From a virus: a DNA stretch of 64,000 nucleotides. The notes beneath the pieces are model-generated. The model saw nothing but the letters and a program-made list of their open reading frames with translations. It made no database searches and had not been told where the DNA came from. Below, in pieces: positions 1-5,811 of the stretch (its first letter is position 1; every line of letters begins with the position of its first letter). The position numbers were made by a program, and so were the translations under genes. The DNA is taken from positions 1 to 64,000 of the IMG/VR virus record IMGVR_UViG_3300046455_000489; one strand, given 5' to 3'.

Positions 1-497
1 CCGAACTGGCCGCCGTCACCATCGACCAGGTGACCGTGACGGACGACTGGGTGACCGTCTTCATCCCGCTCTCGAAGACTGACACCAATGCCCAAGGTGA
101 AGACGTCGACATCCCCCGAGGCGTGGCCCCAGACATCGACGCTGGGGCCATCGTGACCTCGTACCTCGATGGACTGGCGGAGCATGGATGCACCAGCGGC
201 CATTTCCTCCGGCGCATCGACAAGTGGGGAAACGTCGGCTCCAGCATGACGGCGGGCTCAGTGAACGACATCGTGAAGAAGCTCGCCAAGGATGCCAAGC
301 TCACCGACGCCGAACGGACAACGGCCCACGGCCTCCGGGCGGGAGCTCCAACCGACGCGGCCGAGCGCGGAGTGCCCGTCCCGTTCATCGCCGAGCACGG
401 GCGCTGGAGCAAGAACTCCACCCAGGTGCTCACCTACGTCCGCCCCGCAGACCGCCGCCGGAACAACCCGCTCCTGCCCCGCGACAATCGCTCTTGA
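1..497 (+). CDS. Tyrosine recombinase, C-terminal part (second copy of 62747-63790)
   Basis: This is the C-terminal catalytic half of the XerC/D-like recombinase annotated in full at 62747-63790; the reading frame enters from before base 1, with codons starting at base 3. It carries the HGLR box and the tyrosine within TYVRP. It is not a separate gene. It is the same locus seen twice because the window wraps round a circle. Confidence 0.93.
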   Translation, partial: ELAAVTIDQVTVTDDWVTVFIPLSKTDTNAQGEDVDIPRGVAPDIDAGAIVTSYLDGLAEHGCTSGHFLRRIDKWGNVGSSMTAGSVNDIVKKLAKDAKLTDAERTTAHGLRAGAPTDAAERGVPVPFIAEHGRWSKNSTQVLTYVRPADRRRNNPLLPRDNRS

Positions 498-505
498 ACG
501 CGCGA

Positions 506-538
506 ACGCCCCCGTAGCCGTCTTGGCTGCGGGGGCGT
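506..538. terminator. Terminator after the XerD-like recombinase
   Basis: A 14-bp stem (506-519 with 525-538, one G-T wobble) with a 5-nt loop starts 8 bases after the recombinase stop codon. There is no long T run, which is usual in Streptomyces. The same hairpin recurs at 63799-63831. Confidence 0.85.
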
Positions 539-594
539 CGCGCTGTCCGGTTCATCCCCAGGCGGTGTCGCTCATAGCCCCTCCAAGTTTGAGT

Positions 595-655
595 GCGGCC
601 TGCCAGCGGGGTAGTCCCCACGCCCCGAAGGGTCGCTGCGAACGAGGCAGGCCGC
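595..655. other. Hairpin or junction-like inverted repeat
   Basis: A perfect 10-bp inverted repeat (595-604 with 646-655) encloses smaller complementary blocks, such as GGGG/CCCC at 607-618 and AGCG with CGCT at 605-608 and 634-637. It could be a small structured RNA, a site used by the neighbouring recombinase, or part of the termination region. I see no ORF with convincing coding character in 498-902. Confidence 0.4.
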
Positions 656-799
656 CTGGCCACGGTAGGCGCATCCTGCCCTGCCTGTCAGCCCCTCGCG
701 ACGAGCGGATATTTCCAGTCACGGATCTATCCCCGTGGCTTGTTCTGGTGCATCGTTGATCACGCGGGATCGTCTAGCCCCCCGGCGAAGCTCCCGCTC

Positions 800-862
800 G
801 GGCCCCGCCTGCGCTGCCTCGCGGCGGGGCCCGCCGCTCCTCCCGTCCCTCCCCACGGGAGG
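800..862. terminator. Tandem hairpins in the 405-bp gap 498-902
   Basis: Two perfect hairpins stand in tandem: a 10-bp stem (800-809 with 823-832) and an 8-bp stem (839-846 with 855-862). They close a gene-free stretch that also holds the recombinase terminator and the 595-655 inverted repeat. They may insulate the next gene from upstream transcription. Confidence 0.5.
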
Positions 863-902
863 TCATGCGGCTGCCTGCGGCCGGCCGTGGCAGGCTGACC
901 CC

Positions 903-1097
903 GTGGACGACCGCTATCACCTCTGCCTGACCCTCGACGGCCAGCCCGCGATGCAGGGCTGGTGGCCGCGGGAGTCGACGGCCCGCCGCCAGTTCTCGGC
1001 GTGGGTCGGCGAGCGCGGCAGCATGCCCGGCGTCCGCATCGTCCTCGTCGACGAGGAGACAGGCGAGACGTTGACGACCTGGCCCGACGAGTCGTAG
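903..1097 (+). CDS. Small hypothetical protein (64 aa)
   Basis: I chose the GTG at 903 because the predicted protein becomes protein-like only there (VDDRYHLCLTLDG...), while the frame upstream reads as arginine/proline-rich noise. It is a compact soluble protein with a basic middle and an acidic C-terminus ending TTWPDES. No Shine-Dalgarno is obvious. Family not recognised. Confidence 0.6.
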   Translation: MDDRYHLCLTLDGQPAMQGWWPRESTARRQFSAWVGERGSMPGVRIVLVDEETGETLTTWPDES

Positions 1098-1131
1098 GCG
1101 TCTGCCATCCTGGACCGGACTAGGAGGGGTC

Positions 1132-1356
1132 ATGGCTGCCGCCAAGCTCACAGCGTCTGACGCCGTCATGCGCGTCGTCGCCGTCGGCCTCGCGCTCACG
1201 GGGATCACGATGTTCGTCTGCGGGATCGCGATGTTCTGGGGCCCGCTCCGACAGGTACTGGCCGCGCCGGTCGTCATGGCGCTGGGCGTAGCGGTGTACG
1301 TCGGAGGCCGTGCCGGGTGGTGGATCGTCGAGGAGGACAGGCGAACCCGCCCGTGA
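1132..1356 (+). CDS. Small two-TM membrane protein (74 aa)
   Basis: A good ribosome site (AGGAGG) precedes the ATG. After about 13 residues there is one hydrophobic segment (roughly 14-35, through ITMFVCGIAMFW) and a second (roughly 43-61), then a charged tail EEDRRTRP. This predicts an integral membrane protein with both ends on the same side. Function unknown. Confidence 0.7.
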   Translation: MAAAKLTASDAVMRVVAVGLALTGITMFVCGIAMFWGPLRQVLAAPVVMALGVAVYVGGRAGWWIVEEDRRTRP

Positions 1357-1408
1357 CCTCACCTCGTTGTCAGTGGCCGCCGTTAAGCTGATCCCGTCAA
1401 GCATTCAA

Positions 1409-1422
1409 CGACTAGCTAGTCG
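1409..1422. other. 14-bp perfect palindrome
   Basis: CGACTAGCTAGTCG reads the same on both strands and is AT-richer than its surroundings. It lies between the membrane-protein gene and the convergent toxin-antitoxin-like operon. It could be a regulator or recombinase site; nothing in the sequence assigns it. Confidence 0.5.
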
Positions 1423-1433
1423 GGGATGCTGCT

Positions 1434-1472
1434 GAAGCCCCGCCCCTGGCGTGATGCACCGGGAGCGGGGCT
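1434..1472. terminator. Convergent terminator candidate
   Basis: AGCCCCG is followed about 25 bases later by CGGGGCT, with extra partial pairing inside (CCCTGG with CCGGGA). It lies just beyond the 3' end of the leftward gene at 1482 and downstream of the rightward gene ending at 1356, a suitable place for a bidirectional terminator. Confidence 0.6.
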
Positions 1473-1481
1473 CGCTGCTGT

Positions 1482-1688
1482 CTAGGCCGCCTCGGCCGCC
1501 GGGTGCCGGACGGCCCGCTTGAGCCCCATCTCGACGTCGTACCGCCCGACCCCGGCCTGCTTGGCGAAGGCGGCGACCGCCTCGTGCACGGCCCGCGCCG
1601 TGTCCAGGGTCAGTGCTCCGGCCTGAATCTCAGCCCAGGCGGAACGTTCCAGCTCGATCAGATCGTCGGGGAATTCGATGTCAGCCAC
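1482..1688 (-). CDS. Small acidic helical protein, putative partner of the antitoxin
   Basis: The gene begins 9 bases after the stop of the YefM-like antitoxin gene, so the two are almost surely co-transcribed. The 68-residue product is acidic and looks fully helical (PDDLIELERSAWAEIQ..., RYDVEMGLKRAVRH). By position it would be the toxin, but it has neither the basic charge nor the length typical of YoeB/RelE and no Fic motif like Doc. It may be a different toxin, an extra regulator or an unrelated passenger. Confidence 0.7.
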   Translation of the reverse strand: MADIEFPDDLIELERSAWAEIQAGALTLDTARAVHEAVAAFAKQAGVGRYDVEMGLKRAVRHPAAEAA

Positions 1689-1697
1689 CGCAGGATC

Positions 1698-1922
1698 CTA
1701 CGACGTGGCGCCCTGCTGGCTTGCCTTGAGGATGGCGACGGCCGAGTCGACTCCGCCAACTTCCTGGATCAGCTCGCCGAGGTCAACGGGTACGACGGCG
1801 GCTTCGCGGGTGCCCCTGCTGGTGAGGAAGTAGACGCGCCGGAGTAGCTGCACGGCGTTGTGCAGCTTGCTGATGTTGGCGCGGGCTACCGCGATCGGCT
1901 GATCCTCAACAGTCGGGTCCAT
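1698..1922 (-). CDS. YefM/Phd-family antitoxin and autorepressor
   Basis: The 74-residue protein has the family layout: an N-terminal DNA-binding segment containing ARANISKL, then LTSRGTREAAVVPVDLGELIQ, the usual 'Rg.r.aVlvs...y' strand-helix. Antitoxins of this family neutralise a partner toxin and repress their own promoter. I chose MDPTVEDQP as start. Two TGTACA palindromes lie 27-52 bases upstream; E. coli YefM recognises a TGTACA core, so the regulation can be predicted. The downstream partner is atypical. Confidence 0.8.
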   Translation of the reverse strand: MDPTVEDQPIAVARANISKLHNAVQLLRRVYFLTSRGTREAAVVPVDLGELIQEVGGVDSAVAILKASQQGATS

Positions 1923-1948
1923 GGAGACGAGATTACCATCGCGGCTTG

Positions 1949-1973
1949 ATGTACATAACGGCGCGATGTACAT
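1949..1973. promoter_or_regulatory. Paired ATGTACAT operators of the antitoxin operon
   Basis: Two identical 8-bp palindromes ATGTACAT (1949-1956 and 1966-1973), centres 17 bp apart, sit in the divergent promoter region between the antitoxin gene and the rightward gene at 2002. TGTACA is the known core of the E. coli YefM-YoeB operator, where paired palindromes are bound cooperatively. Assignment to this antitoxin is inference. Confidence 0.75.
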
Positions 1974-2001
1974 TGGAAACATGTCAGAGCAAGGAGCACC
2001 G

Positions 2002-2496
2002 ATGAACCACCCGCACCACCTGACCGTCACCGAGATCGACGGCGAGCGCACCATCGACTGGACCCACCCCGCCGACTGTCCGGACGGCGAACGCTGCGAC
2101 ATCGCCCGCCGCACCCACCGCATGCACAGCGAGGAGCTGAGCGAACTCGCCGACGGCCGCAAGCCTGGCCGCTACCTCCTCGGCCGCTTCGGCTTCCACG
2201 GCCTGGTCCTCGTCGACGAGAACGGCGTCGTCCTCCCCGACGTGGTGGAGGCCCTGAGCCCAGCAGCGCAGGCCGCCCGCGAGATCGCCGTGCAGATGAT
2301 CCGGGATCTCGCGGAGGGCATCTGCGAGGACACCGAACGCCTCCAGGAACTCGGCGAGATCATCCGGCGCGCGGAAGTCCTCGACCACTGGGAGGGCGCG
2401 GCCAACGACGCCATCACCGCAGTCATCGACGAGAACCTCGGCTCCATGCGCGGCTACACCGGCCCCATCGACCGGCTCCTCGGAGACGCGGCGTGA
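2002..2496 (+). CDS. Hypothetical protein (164 aa), accessory operon leader
   Basis: AAGGAG lies five bases before the ATG at 2002, so I prefer this start to the upstream in-frame ATG at 1981. The N-terminus has a beta-rich segment ending in a DCPDGERCD patch; the C-terminal half is helical with many acidic residues. It overlaps the next gene by GTGA, so five genes to 3560 form one operon. Function unknown; the type is common in Streptomyces mobile elements. Confidence 0.75.
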   Translation: MNHPHHLTVTEIDGERTIDWTHPADCPDGERCDIARRTHRMHSEELSELADGRKPGRYLLGRFGFHGLVLVDENGVVLPDVVEALSPAAQAAREIAVQMIRDLAEGICEDTERLQELGEIIRRAEVLDHWEGAANDAITAVIDENLGSMRGYTGPIDRLLGDAA

Positions 2497-2864
2497 GCGT
2501 CAACCTGGAATTGGCCGCCGCAGCCCGGACGCTACGCGACATCGCGCCCGAACTGCGGGGGCCACTGGCCGGTTTGGCGGACCCATTCGCCGAACTGCTT
2601 GAAGAGCGTGCCGCCGTCGCTGCTGGCAACCCGCACGCGTTTGGGGTCGTCATCGACCAGGTTGCGCTCACCGCCGCCCGCCGAATCAACAACAACGGAG
2701 GGCCCGCAACGGCCAACCCGAACAGTTGCGGACTGTGCGGCATTGATCAACGCGGCCATGGGAGCCAGTGGCGGTGGCCCGTCGGCTGGCACTCATGGAC
2801 CTCGCCCACCCAGCAGCAGACCAGAGACCGCATGCTCGCCCGTCGAGCCGAAAGGAAGCCATGA
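2493..2864 (+). CDS. Hypothetical protein with CGLCG motif
   Basis: The GTG start overlaps the preceding stop. The N-terminal 65 residues are helical. The middle carries a CGLCGIDQRGHGSQW patch that could bind one zinc, and the C-terminus is basic (RRAERKP). Translationally coupled to its neighbours. Function unknown. Confidence 0.7.
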   Translation: MSVNLELAAAARTLRDIAPELRGPLAGLADPFAELLEERAAVAAGNPHAFGVVIDQVALTAARRINNNGGPATANPNSCGLCGIDQRGHGSQWRWPVGWHSWTSPTQQQTRDRMLARRAERKP

Positions 2865-3028
2865 CTCACGAAGCCCCTGACCCGGAGCCGGAGTACGGCG
2901 ACGATGAACCCGGATGCCGGGCAGGCCAGTACTCCTCCGTCCCTGACAGCTACAACGGCCGTGCTCTGTGCGGCTGCCTCGACTGCATCGAGTACGTCGC
3001 CGACAGGGAAAGCGAGGACCAGGCATGA
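2861..3028 (+). CDS. Small cysteine-containing protein (55 aa)
   Basis: A ribosome site AAAGGAAG precedes the ATG, which overlaps the previous stop (ATGA). Very acidic N-terminus, then LCGCLDCIEY, a possible metal-binding cluster. Family not recognised. Confidence 0.65.
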   Translation: MTHEAPDPEPEYGDDEPGCRAGQYSSVPDSYNGRALCGCLDCIEYVADRESEDQA

Positions 3029-3312
3029 ACAGCCAGCCTGACCTCGAAGCCTTGTACGTCGCACCGTCCGCCGACATCGGGCCTACTAGTCCGCGTGACG
3101 AACTGCTTGCCGCCGCCCGGGTCTTGCAGAAGCGCGACGGATGGCTCTCCAGCGAACTGTGCACGTTGCTCGTCGACGTCGCGACCATGCACGGCCCCGA
3201 CGAGGAGGGATACTGCTTCCGTGACCAAGACCGGTGGCCATGCTCCGACGTCCAAGCGGCGCAGAAGGTCGCCTTCGCCGTCGGCTACCAGATCCCAGGG
3301 GGCGCGCCGTGA
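3025..3312 (+). CDS. Hypothetical protein (95 aa)
   Basis: Starts on the ATG that overlaps the previous stop. Predicted mostly helical, with two cysteines (SELCTLLV and YCF) in a pattern that does not form a clear zinc site. Part of the 2002-3560 operon. Function unknown. Confidence 0.65.
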   Translation: MNSQPDLEALYVAPSADIGPTSPRDELLAAARVLQKRDGWLSSELCTLLVDVATMHGPDEEGYCFRDQDRWPCSDVQAAQKVAFAVGYQIPGGAP

Positions 3313-3560
3313 CGAACAAGTGCGAGGACGAGGTGACGTGCACGGACTACGACCCGTGTCCCACCTGCCTGGCTGAAGCCCGAGCCGCCGGACTGTTCCC
3401 GGTTGCCGAGCTGGCTGAACAAGCGGCAACCCAAGGATCCTCCGGACCGCCATGCGGCAACAATCCGAACTACCGCCTCAGCCCCGGAGACCGGGAAGCC
3501 GTCGACGAGTTCAAGGCGTACCTGCAACGTCGTCGGGCTGGCGGACCACCGGAACGGTAA
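3309..3560 (+). CDS. Small zinc-ribbon-like protein (83 aa)
   Basis: GTG start overlaps the preceding stop. The N-terminus has spaced cysteines (KCEDEVTCTDYDPCPTC) that could hold zinc; the C-terminus is a helix rich in arginine. Last gene of this operon, followed by a strong terminator. Confidence 0.65.
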   Translation: MTNKCEDEVTCTDYDPCPTCLAEARAAGLFPVAELAEQAATQGSSGPPCGNNPNYRLSPGDREAVDEFKAYLQRRRAGGPPER

Positions 3561-3582
3561 CCAGTAGCAGCCTGCGCACGAA

Positions 3583-3617
3583 CGACGCCCCGCCTGGAGA
3601 AAGCAGGCGGGGCGTCG
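3583..3617. terminator. Bidirectional terminator
   Basis: A perfect 14-bp stem (3583-3596 with 3604-3617) with a 7-nt loop separates the rightward accessory operon from the leftward gene at 3634. It probably serves both strands. Confidence 0.9.
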
Positions 3618-3633
3618 CCGTGCCAGCCTAGCG

Positions 3634-3828
3634 TCACGCCGCTTTCACGATGTCCTCGCGCAGCCGTTCCGCCGCGACCGCGACCGTCCACTCGGCGACG
3701 AGCACCTCGTACCGGTCCCTCGACGGCCCGTACAGCCAGCCGCCCGCGCGCACGACCAGGGCGCGGATCTCCTCGTTCACCACGGCAGCAGGCCGCACGG
3801 GGCCCGGGGGCGGGGGAGTGGGAGGCAT
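3634..3828 (-). CDS. Small hypothetical protein (64 aa)
   Basis: Proline-rich N-terminus (MPPTPPPPGP) followed by a helical domain with GGWLYGPSRDRYEVLVAEWT. The coding character after residue 15 is good. Downstream of, and probably transcribed with, the GntR-like gene at 3862. Not recognised. Confidence 0.6.
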   Translation of the reverse strand: MPPTPPPPGPVRPAAVVNEEIRALVVRAGGWLYGPSRDRYEVLVAEWTVAVAAERLREDIVKAA

Positions 3829-3861
3829 GGATCAAAGCCTAGCCCTCCGGTCGGACAGTGG

Positions 3862-4125
3862 TCAGCCCTCGATCGGAGGCGGCTCGCTGATGTAGGTGCC
3901 CTTACTGGGCAGCGTCACGGCCAGCCCCCGGTCCCGCAGCTCCTCGACGACCCGTCGCGCGGTCCCGCGGGCGATGCCGTACTGCTCCGCCAGATCCTGC
4001 TCGCCGGCCAGGCGGGCGCCGACAGGTAGGCGGCCGGAGCGGATGTCTCGCTCGATCGCGTCGGCGACCTGCACGTACACGTACACCGGCAGGTTCGGAT
4101 CGACGACAGGTTCTTGATCACCCAT
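3862..4125 (-). CDS. Short GntR-type DNA-binding regulator (87 aa)
   Basis: Residues about 12-80 are a complete GntR winged helix (VYVQVADAIERDIRSGRLPVG..., GIARGTARRVVEELRDRGL, GKGTYI-like end). There is no effector-binding domain: a full GntR repressor has 230 residues or more, so this is a stand-alone DNA-binding module. It faces a divergent gene across a promoter region with three 10-bp repeats that may be its operator. Confidence 0.85.
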   Translation of the reverse strand: MGDQEPVVDPNLPVYVYVQVADAIERDIRSGRLPVGARLAGEQDLAEQYGIARGTARRVVEELRDRGLAVTLPSKGTYISEPPPIEG

Positions 4126-4189
4126 GCCTCAATCCTGGGGCGGCCTGATCCCCCATACGCAGGCAGAGAGCCCCGTGGTGCTCCATGCG

Positions 4190-4219
4190 GCGGTATAGAG
4201 CGGTATGGAGCGGTAGCCT
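4190..4219. promoter_or_regulatory. Three 10-bp direct repeats, operator candidate
   Basis: GCGGTATAGA, GCGGTATGGA and GCGGTAGCCT follow each other with a period of exactly one helical turn, between the divergent GntR-like gene (start 4125) and the gene at 4288. A palindrome TGCAATTGCA follows at about 4219-4228. Both are candidate protein sites. Confidence 0.5.
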
Positions 4220-4287
4220 GCAATTGCAAGAGCCTCCGAGACCGCGGCCCAGCAGTCCCGGAGGCAGCCGACGAACGGAGCGTCGAC

Positions 4288-4620
4288 ATGAAGCAGCCTA
4301 CGGACCAGCCAGCCACAGACCAGACCCTCGCCAGCCTCATCGACGAGGCGATCGGCGCCCGGCAGATGCTGCCGCGGCGGGAGCGCTGCGAGGAACTCGA
4401 CCGGGCTTTACGGGATCGCGTCGCCCAGCTGCTGCCCTCGGTTGAGGAGCGGGCCGGCGCGGCCGTGGAGCGGACCCGGGAGTGGTACCGGCTGCGGGCC
4501 ATCGTCGACGACTCCCGCGAGATCCTGAATGCCGGTCTCGGCCACGGTCTGCTGTCCGCGGCGATACAGGTCGGCCGGCTCGCCGAGCAGTGCCAGGCGC
4601 TGGCGGCGGAGGCTTCCTGA
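4288..4620 (+). CDS. Helical hypothetical protein (DUF6415-like?)
   Basis: I chose the ATG at 4288 (MKQPTDQP) because the longer frame upstream is not protein-like. The 110-residue product is fully helical, with ERCEELDRALRDRVAQLLPSVEE resembling the small DUF6415 proteins of Streptomyces elements; I am not sure of that match. It is divergent from the GntR-like regulator. The following 221 bases (4621-4841) hold no gene I can support. Confidence 0.65.
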   Translation: MKQPTDQPATDQTLASLIDEAIGARQMLPRRERCEELDRALRDRVAQLLPSVEERAGAAVERTREWYRLRAIVDDSREILNAGLGHGLLSAAIQVGRLAEQCQALAAEAS

Positions 4621-4841
4621 CTCCCGGGTCAGGTTGCTGTGGAGGTTCTGTGCGCCGCCTATGGGTGTGGGTGTCATGGACTGCCGGGGTATGTGCAGGC
4701 CACGGCTTCCACCGAAGGTGAATGCCAGGTTGCGAATGTGTGGGCAGCGTGAAGAGATGTGCTGTGCATGCTCTTCCGTAACCGATTACGGTGCGCTTGA
4801 ATCTTGTTCAGCTTGTGGCACGAAACAGCGGTTGAGGCAGG

Positions 4842-5096
4842 TCAGCCGTGGAGGAGGTCGGCGATGCGCACACCTAAGACGCGGGCGATCCGCAGCAGCG
4901 TGTTGAGGGACGGGTTAGCGACACCGCTCTCGATCTGCTGGTAGTAGGCCCGGTTGAGCGGAATCGCTAGGAACACCTTCTCCTGGGTGAGGTTGGCGTC
5001 CATGCGGGCGTTGCGGATGGACCTGCCGATGCGTTGCCGTTCCTCGCGGAGGGCGTCGTCGTCTGGCGGGTCGGATGTCACTCGACAAACGCTCAA
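4842..5096 (-). CDS. XRE-family repressor (84 aa)
   Basis: Residues about 22-82 form an HTH_3 domain: IGRSIRNARMDANLTQEKVFLAIPLNRAYYQQIESGVANPSLNTLLRIARVLGV. Such single-domain proteins repress nearby promoters. It is divergent from the gene at 5322, with a 22-bp near-palindrome in between. It may be an accessory regulator, as a separate repressor/Cro pair lies at 7816-8741. Confidence 0.85.
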   Translation of the reverse strand: MSVCRVTSDPPDDDALREERQRIGRSIRNARMDANLTQEKVFLAIPLNRAYYQQIESGVANPSLNTLLRIARVLGVRIADLLHG

Positions 5097-5212
5097 CCCA
5101 AGACGATCATGAGTCAGCCTGGCGGCAGCAGGCTTTCTGTGATCTTGATCGCCCAGCCCTGCGCTATGGCAGATGACGCAGGGCTACAGGTAGTGTCCCT
5201 AAATCGAATACA

Positions 5213-5234
5213 TGTTCGCCCGATCGGGTGAACA
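5213..5234. promoter_or_regulatory. 22-bp near-perfect palindrome
   Basis: Ten of eleven base pairs are symmetric: TGTTC, a mismatched pair, CCCGATCGGG in the centre, then GAACA. It lies between the divergent XRE gene (4842-5096) and the gene at 5322, so it is a good operator candidate for that repressor. Confidence 0.65.
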
Positions 5235-5321
5235 CCCCCTCCCACCTGCATTCGGTTGAACAGGTCGGGCAGTAGCGAACCACCCCCCACCTCAACATCC
5301 GCACCGCCAACGGGAGCCGGC

Positions 5322-5561
5322 ATGGAACGACAGCAGATCCTCGACCTCTACGAATGGGCGCCCGGGAGCTGCTTCCGACATCCCTCCAAAGGCGAGGTGG
5401 CGACGGCCCACGTGAAGACCGTGCACCCGCGCTCCAACCACGACGAGGAACTGCGGGCCTGCAAGGAGTGCATCCTCCAGATGGAGCAGGAGCGCTGGGC
5501 GGCGGCAAGCAGCGAGGGCGTCGAGTACACGCCGGGCCGGGTCGGTGAACCCCTGCCTTAG
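5322..5561 (+). CDS. Hypothetical protein (79 aa)
   Basis: Start chosen at the ATG of MERQQILDLYEWAPG, because the frame before it is low-complexity. The protein has CFRHPSKGEV and a later CKECILQMEQERW, which may form a metal site. Related small proteins seem widespread in Streptomyces. Just upstream of the attP region on the same strand. Confidence 0.7.
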   Translation: MERQQILDLYEWAPGSCFRHPSKGEVATAHVKTVHPRSNHDEELRACKECILQMEQERWAAASSEGVEYTPGRVGEPLP

Positions 5562-5596
5562 CTGCACTCCAGAGGCCTGATCAGCCCCTCATTCGT

Positions 5597-5613
5597 GGGG
5601 AGAATCTGGGGAG
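5597..5613. repeat. Arm-type direct repeat, copy 1
   Basis: GGGGAGAATCTGGGGAG, identical to 5839-5855. The two copies flank the rnpB-like core next to the integrase gene, as arm-binding sites of tyrosine integrases flank the core of an attP. Confidence 0.6.
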
Positions 5614-5726
5614 TGAGGGCGTCCGGGGAGCGCCCGGGGGGCGTCAGTTCTTAAACTGAAAGGCACCCCCGGGCACTCGCGGGAACTCAAAGGAACTCCA
5701 GGTCAGAGGAGTCCCAGAGCCGAAAG

Positions 5727-5787
5727 CCCAGGCCGCGAGGCGACCGGGCGACAGAACCCGGCGTACAGCCCGACTCGTCTGCCGCTT
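5727..5787 (+). other. attP: attP core candidate resembling the 3' end of rnpB
   Basis: The segment GACAGAACCCGGCGTACAG (5750-5768) carries the conserved signature near the 3' end of bacterial RNase P RNA (ACAGAACCCGGCTTA..). It is followed by CCCGACTCGTCTGCCGC, as in actinobacterial rnpB. The rest of rnpB, including the 5' GAGGAAAGTCCGG signature, is absent. It lies 25 bases beyond the 3' end of the integrase gene and between two identical arm-like repeats. I infer integration into the 3' end of host rnpB, restoring the gene. Edges are approximate. Confidence 0.65.
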
Positions 5788-5811
5788 AACCCACTGACCA
5801 GCAACAACCCG

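Larger units (their letters stand above)
1..707. repeat. 707-bp exact overlap with the window end
   Basis: Bases 1-707 are the same as 63294-64000 wherever I compared them, including the recombinase C-terminus, its terminator and the hairpins behind it. The simplest reading is a circular 63,293-bp molecule written past its start. A true terminal redundancy is the alternative. Confidence 0.95.

Noticed and set aside
735-902. Longer start for the gene at 903
   Set aside because: The added 56 residues are an Arg/Pro/Ala-rich string running through two terminator hairpins, so it is not coding.
4757-4906. Possible zinc-ribbon ORF (MCCACSS..., CSACG)
   Set aside because: Cysteine pattern is attractive, but third codon positions are not GC-rich, it has no clear ribosome site and its end overlaps the XRE gene on the other strand.
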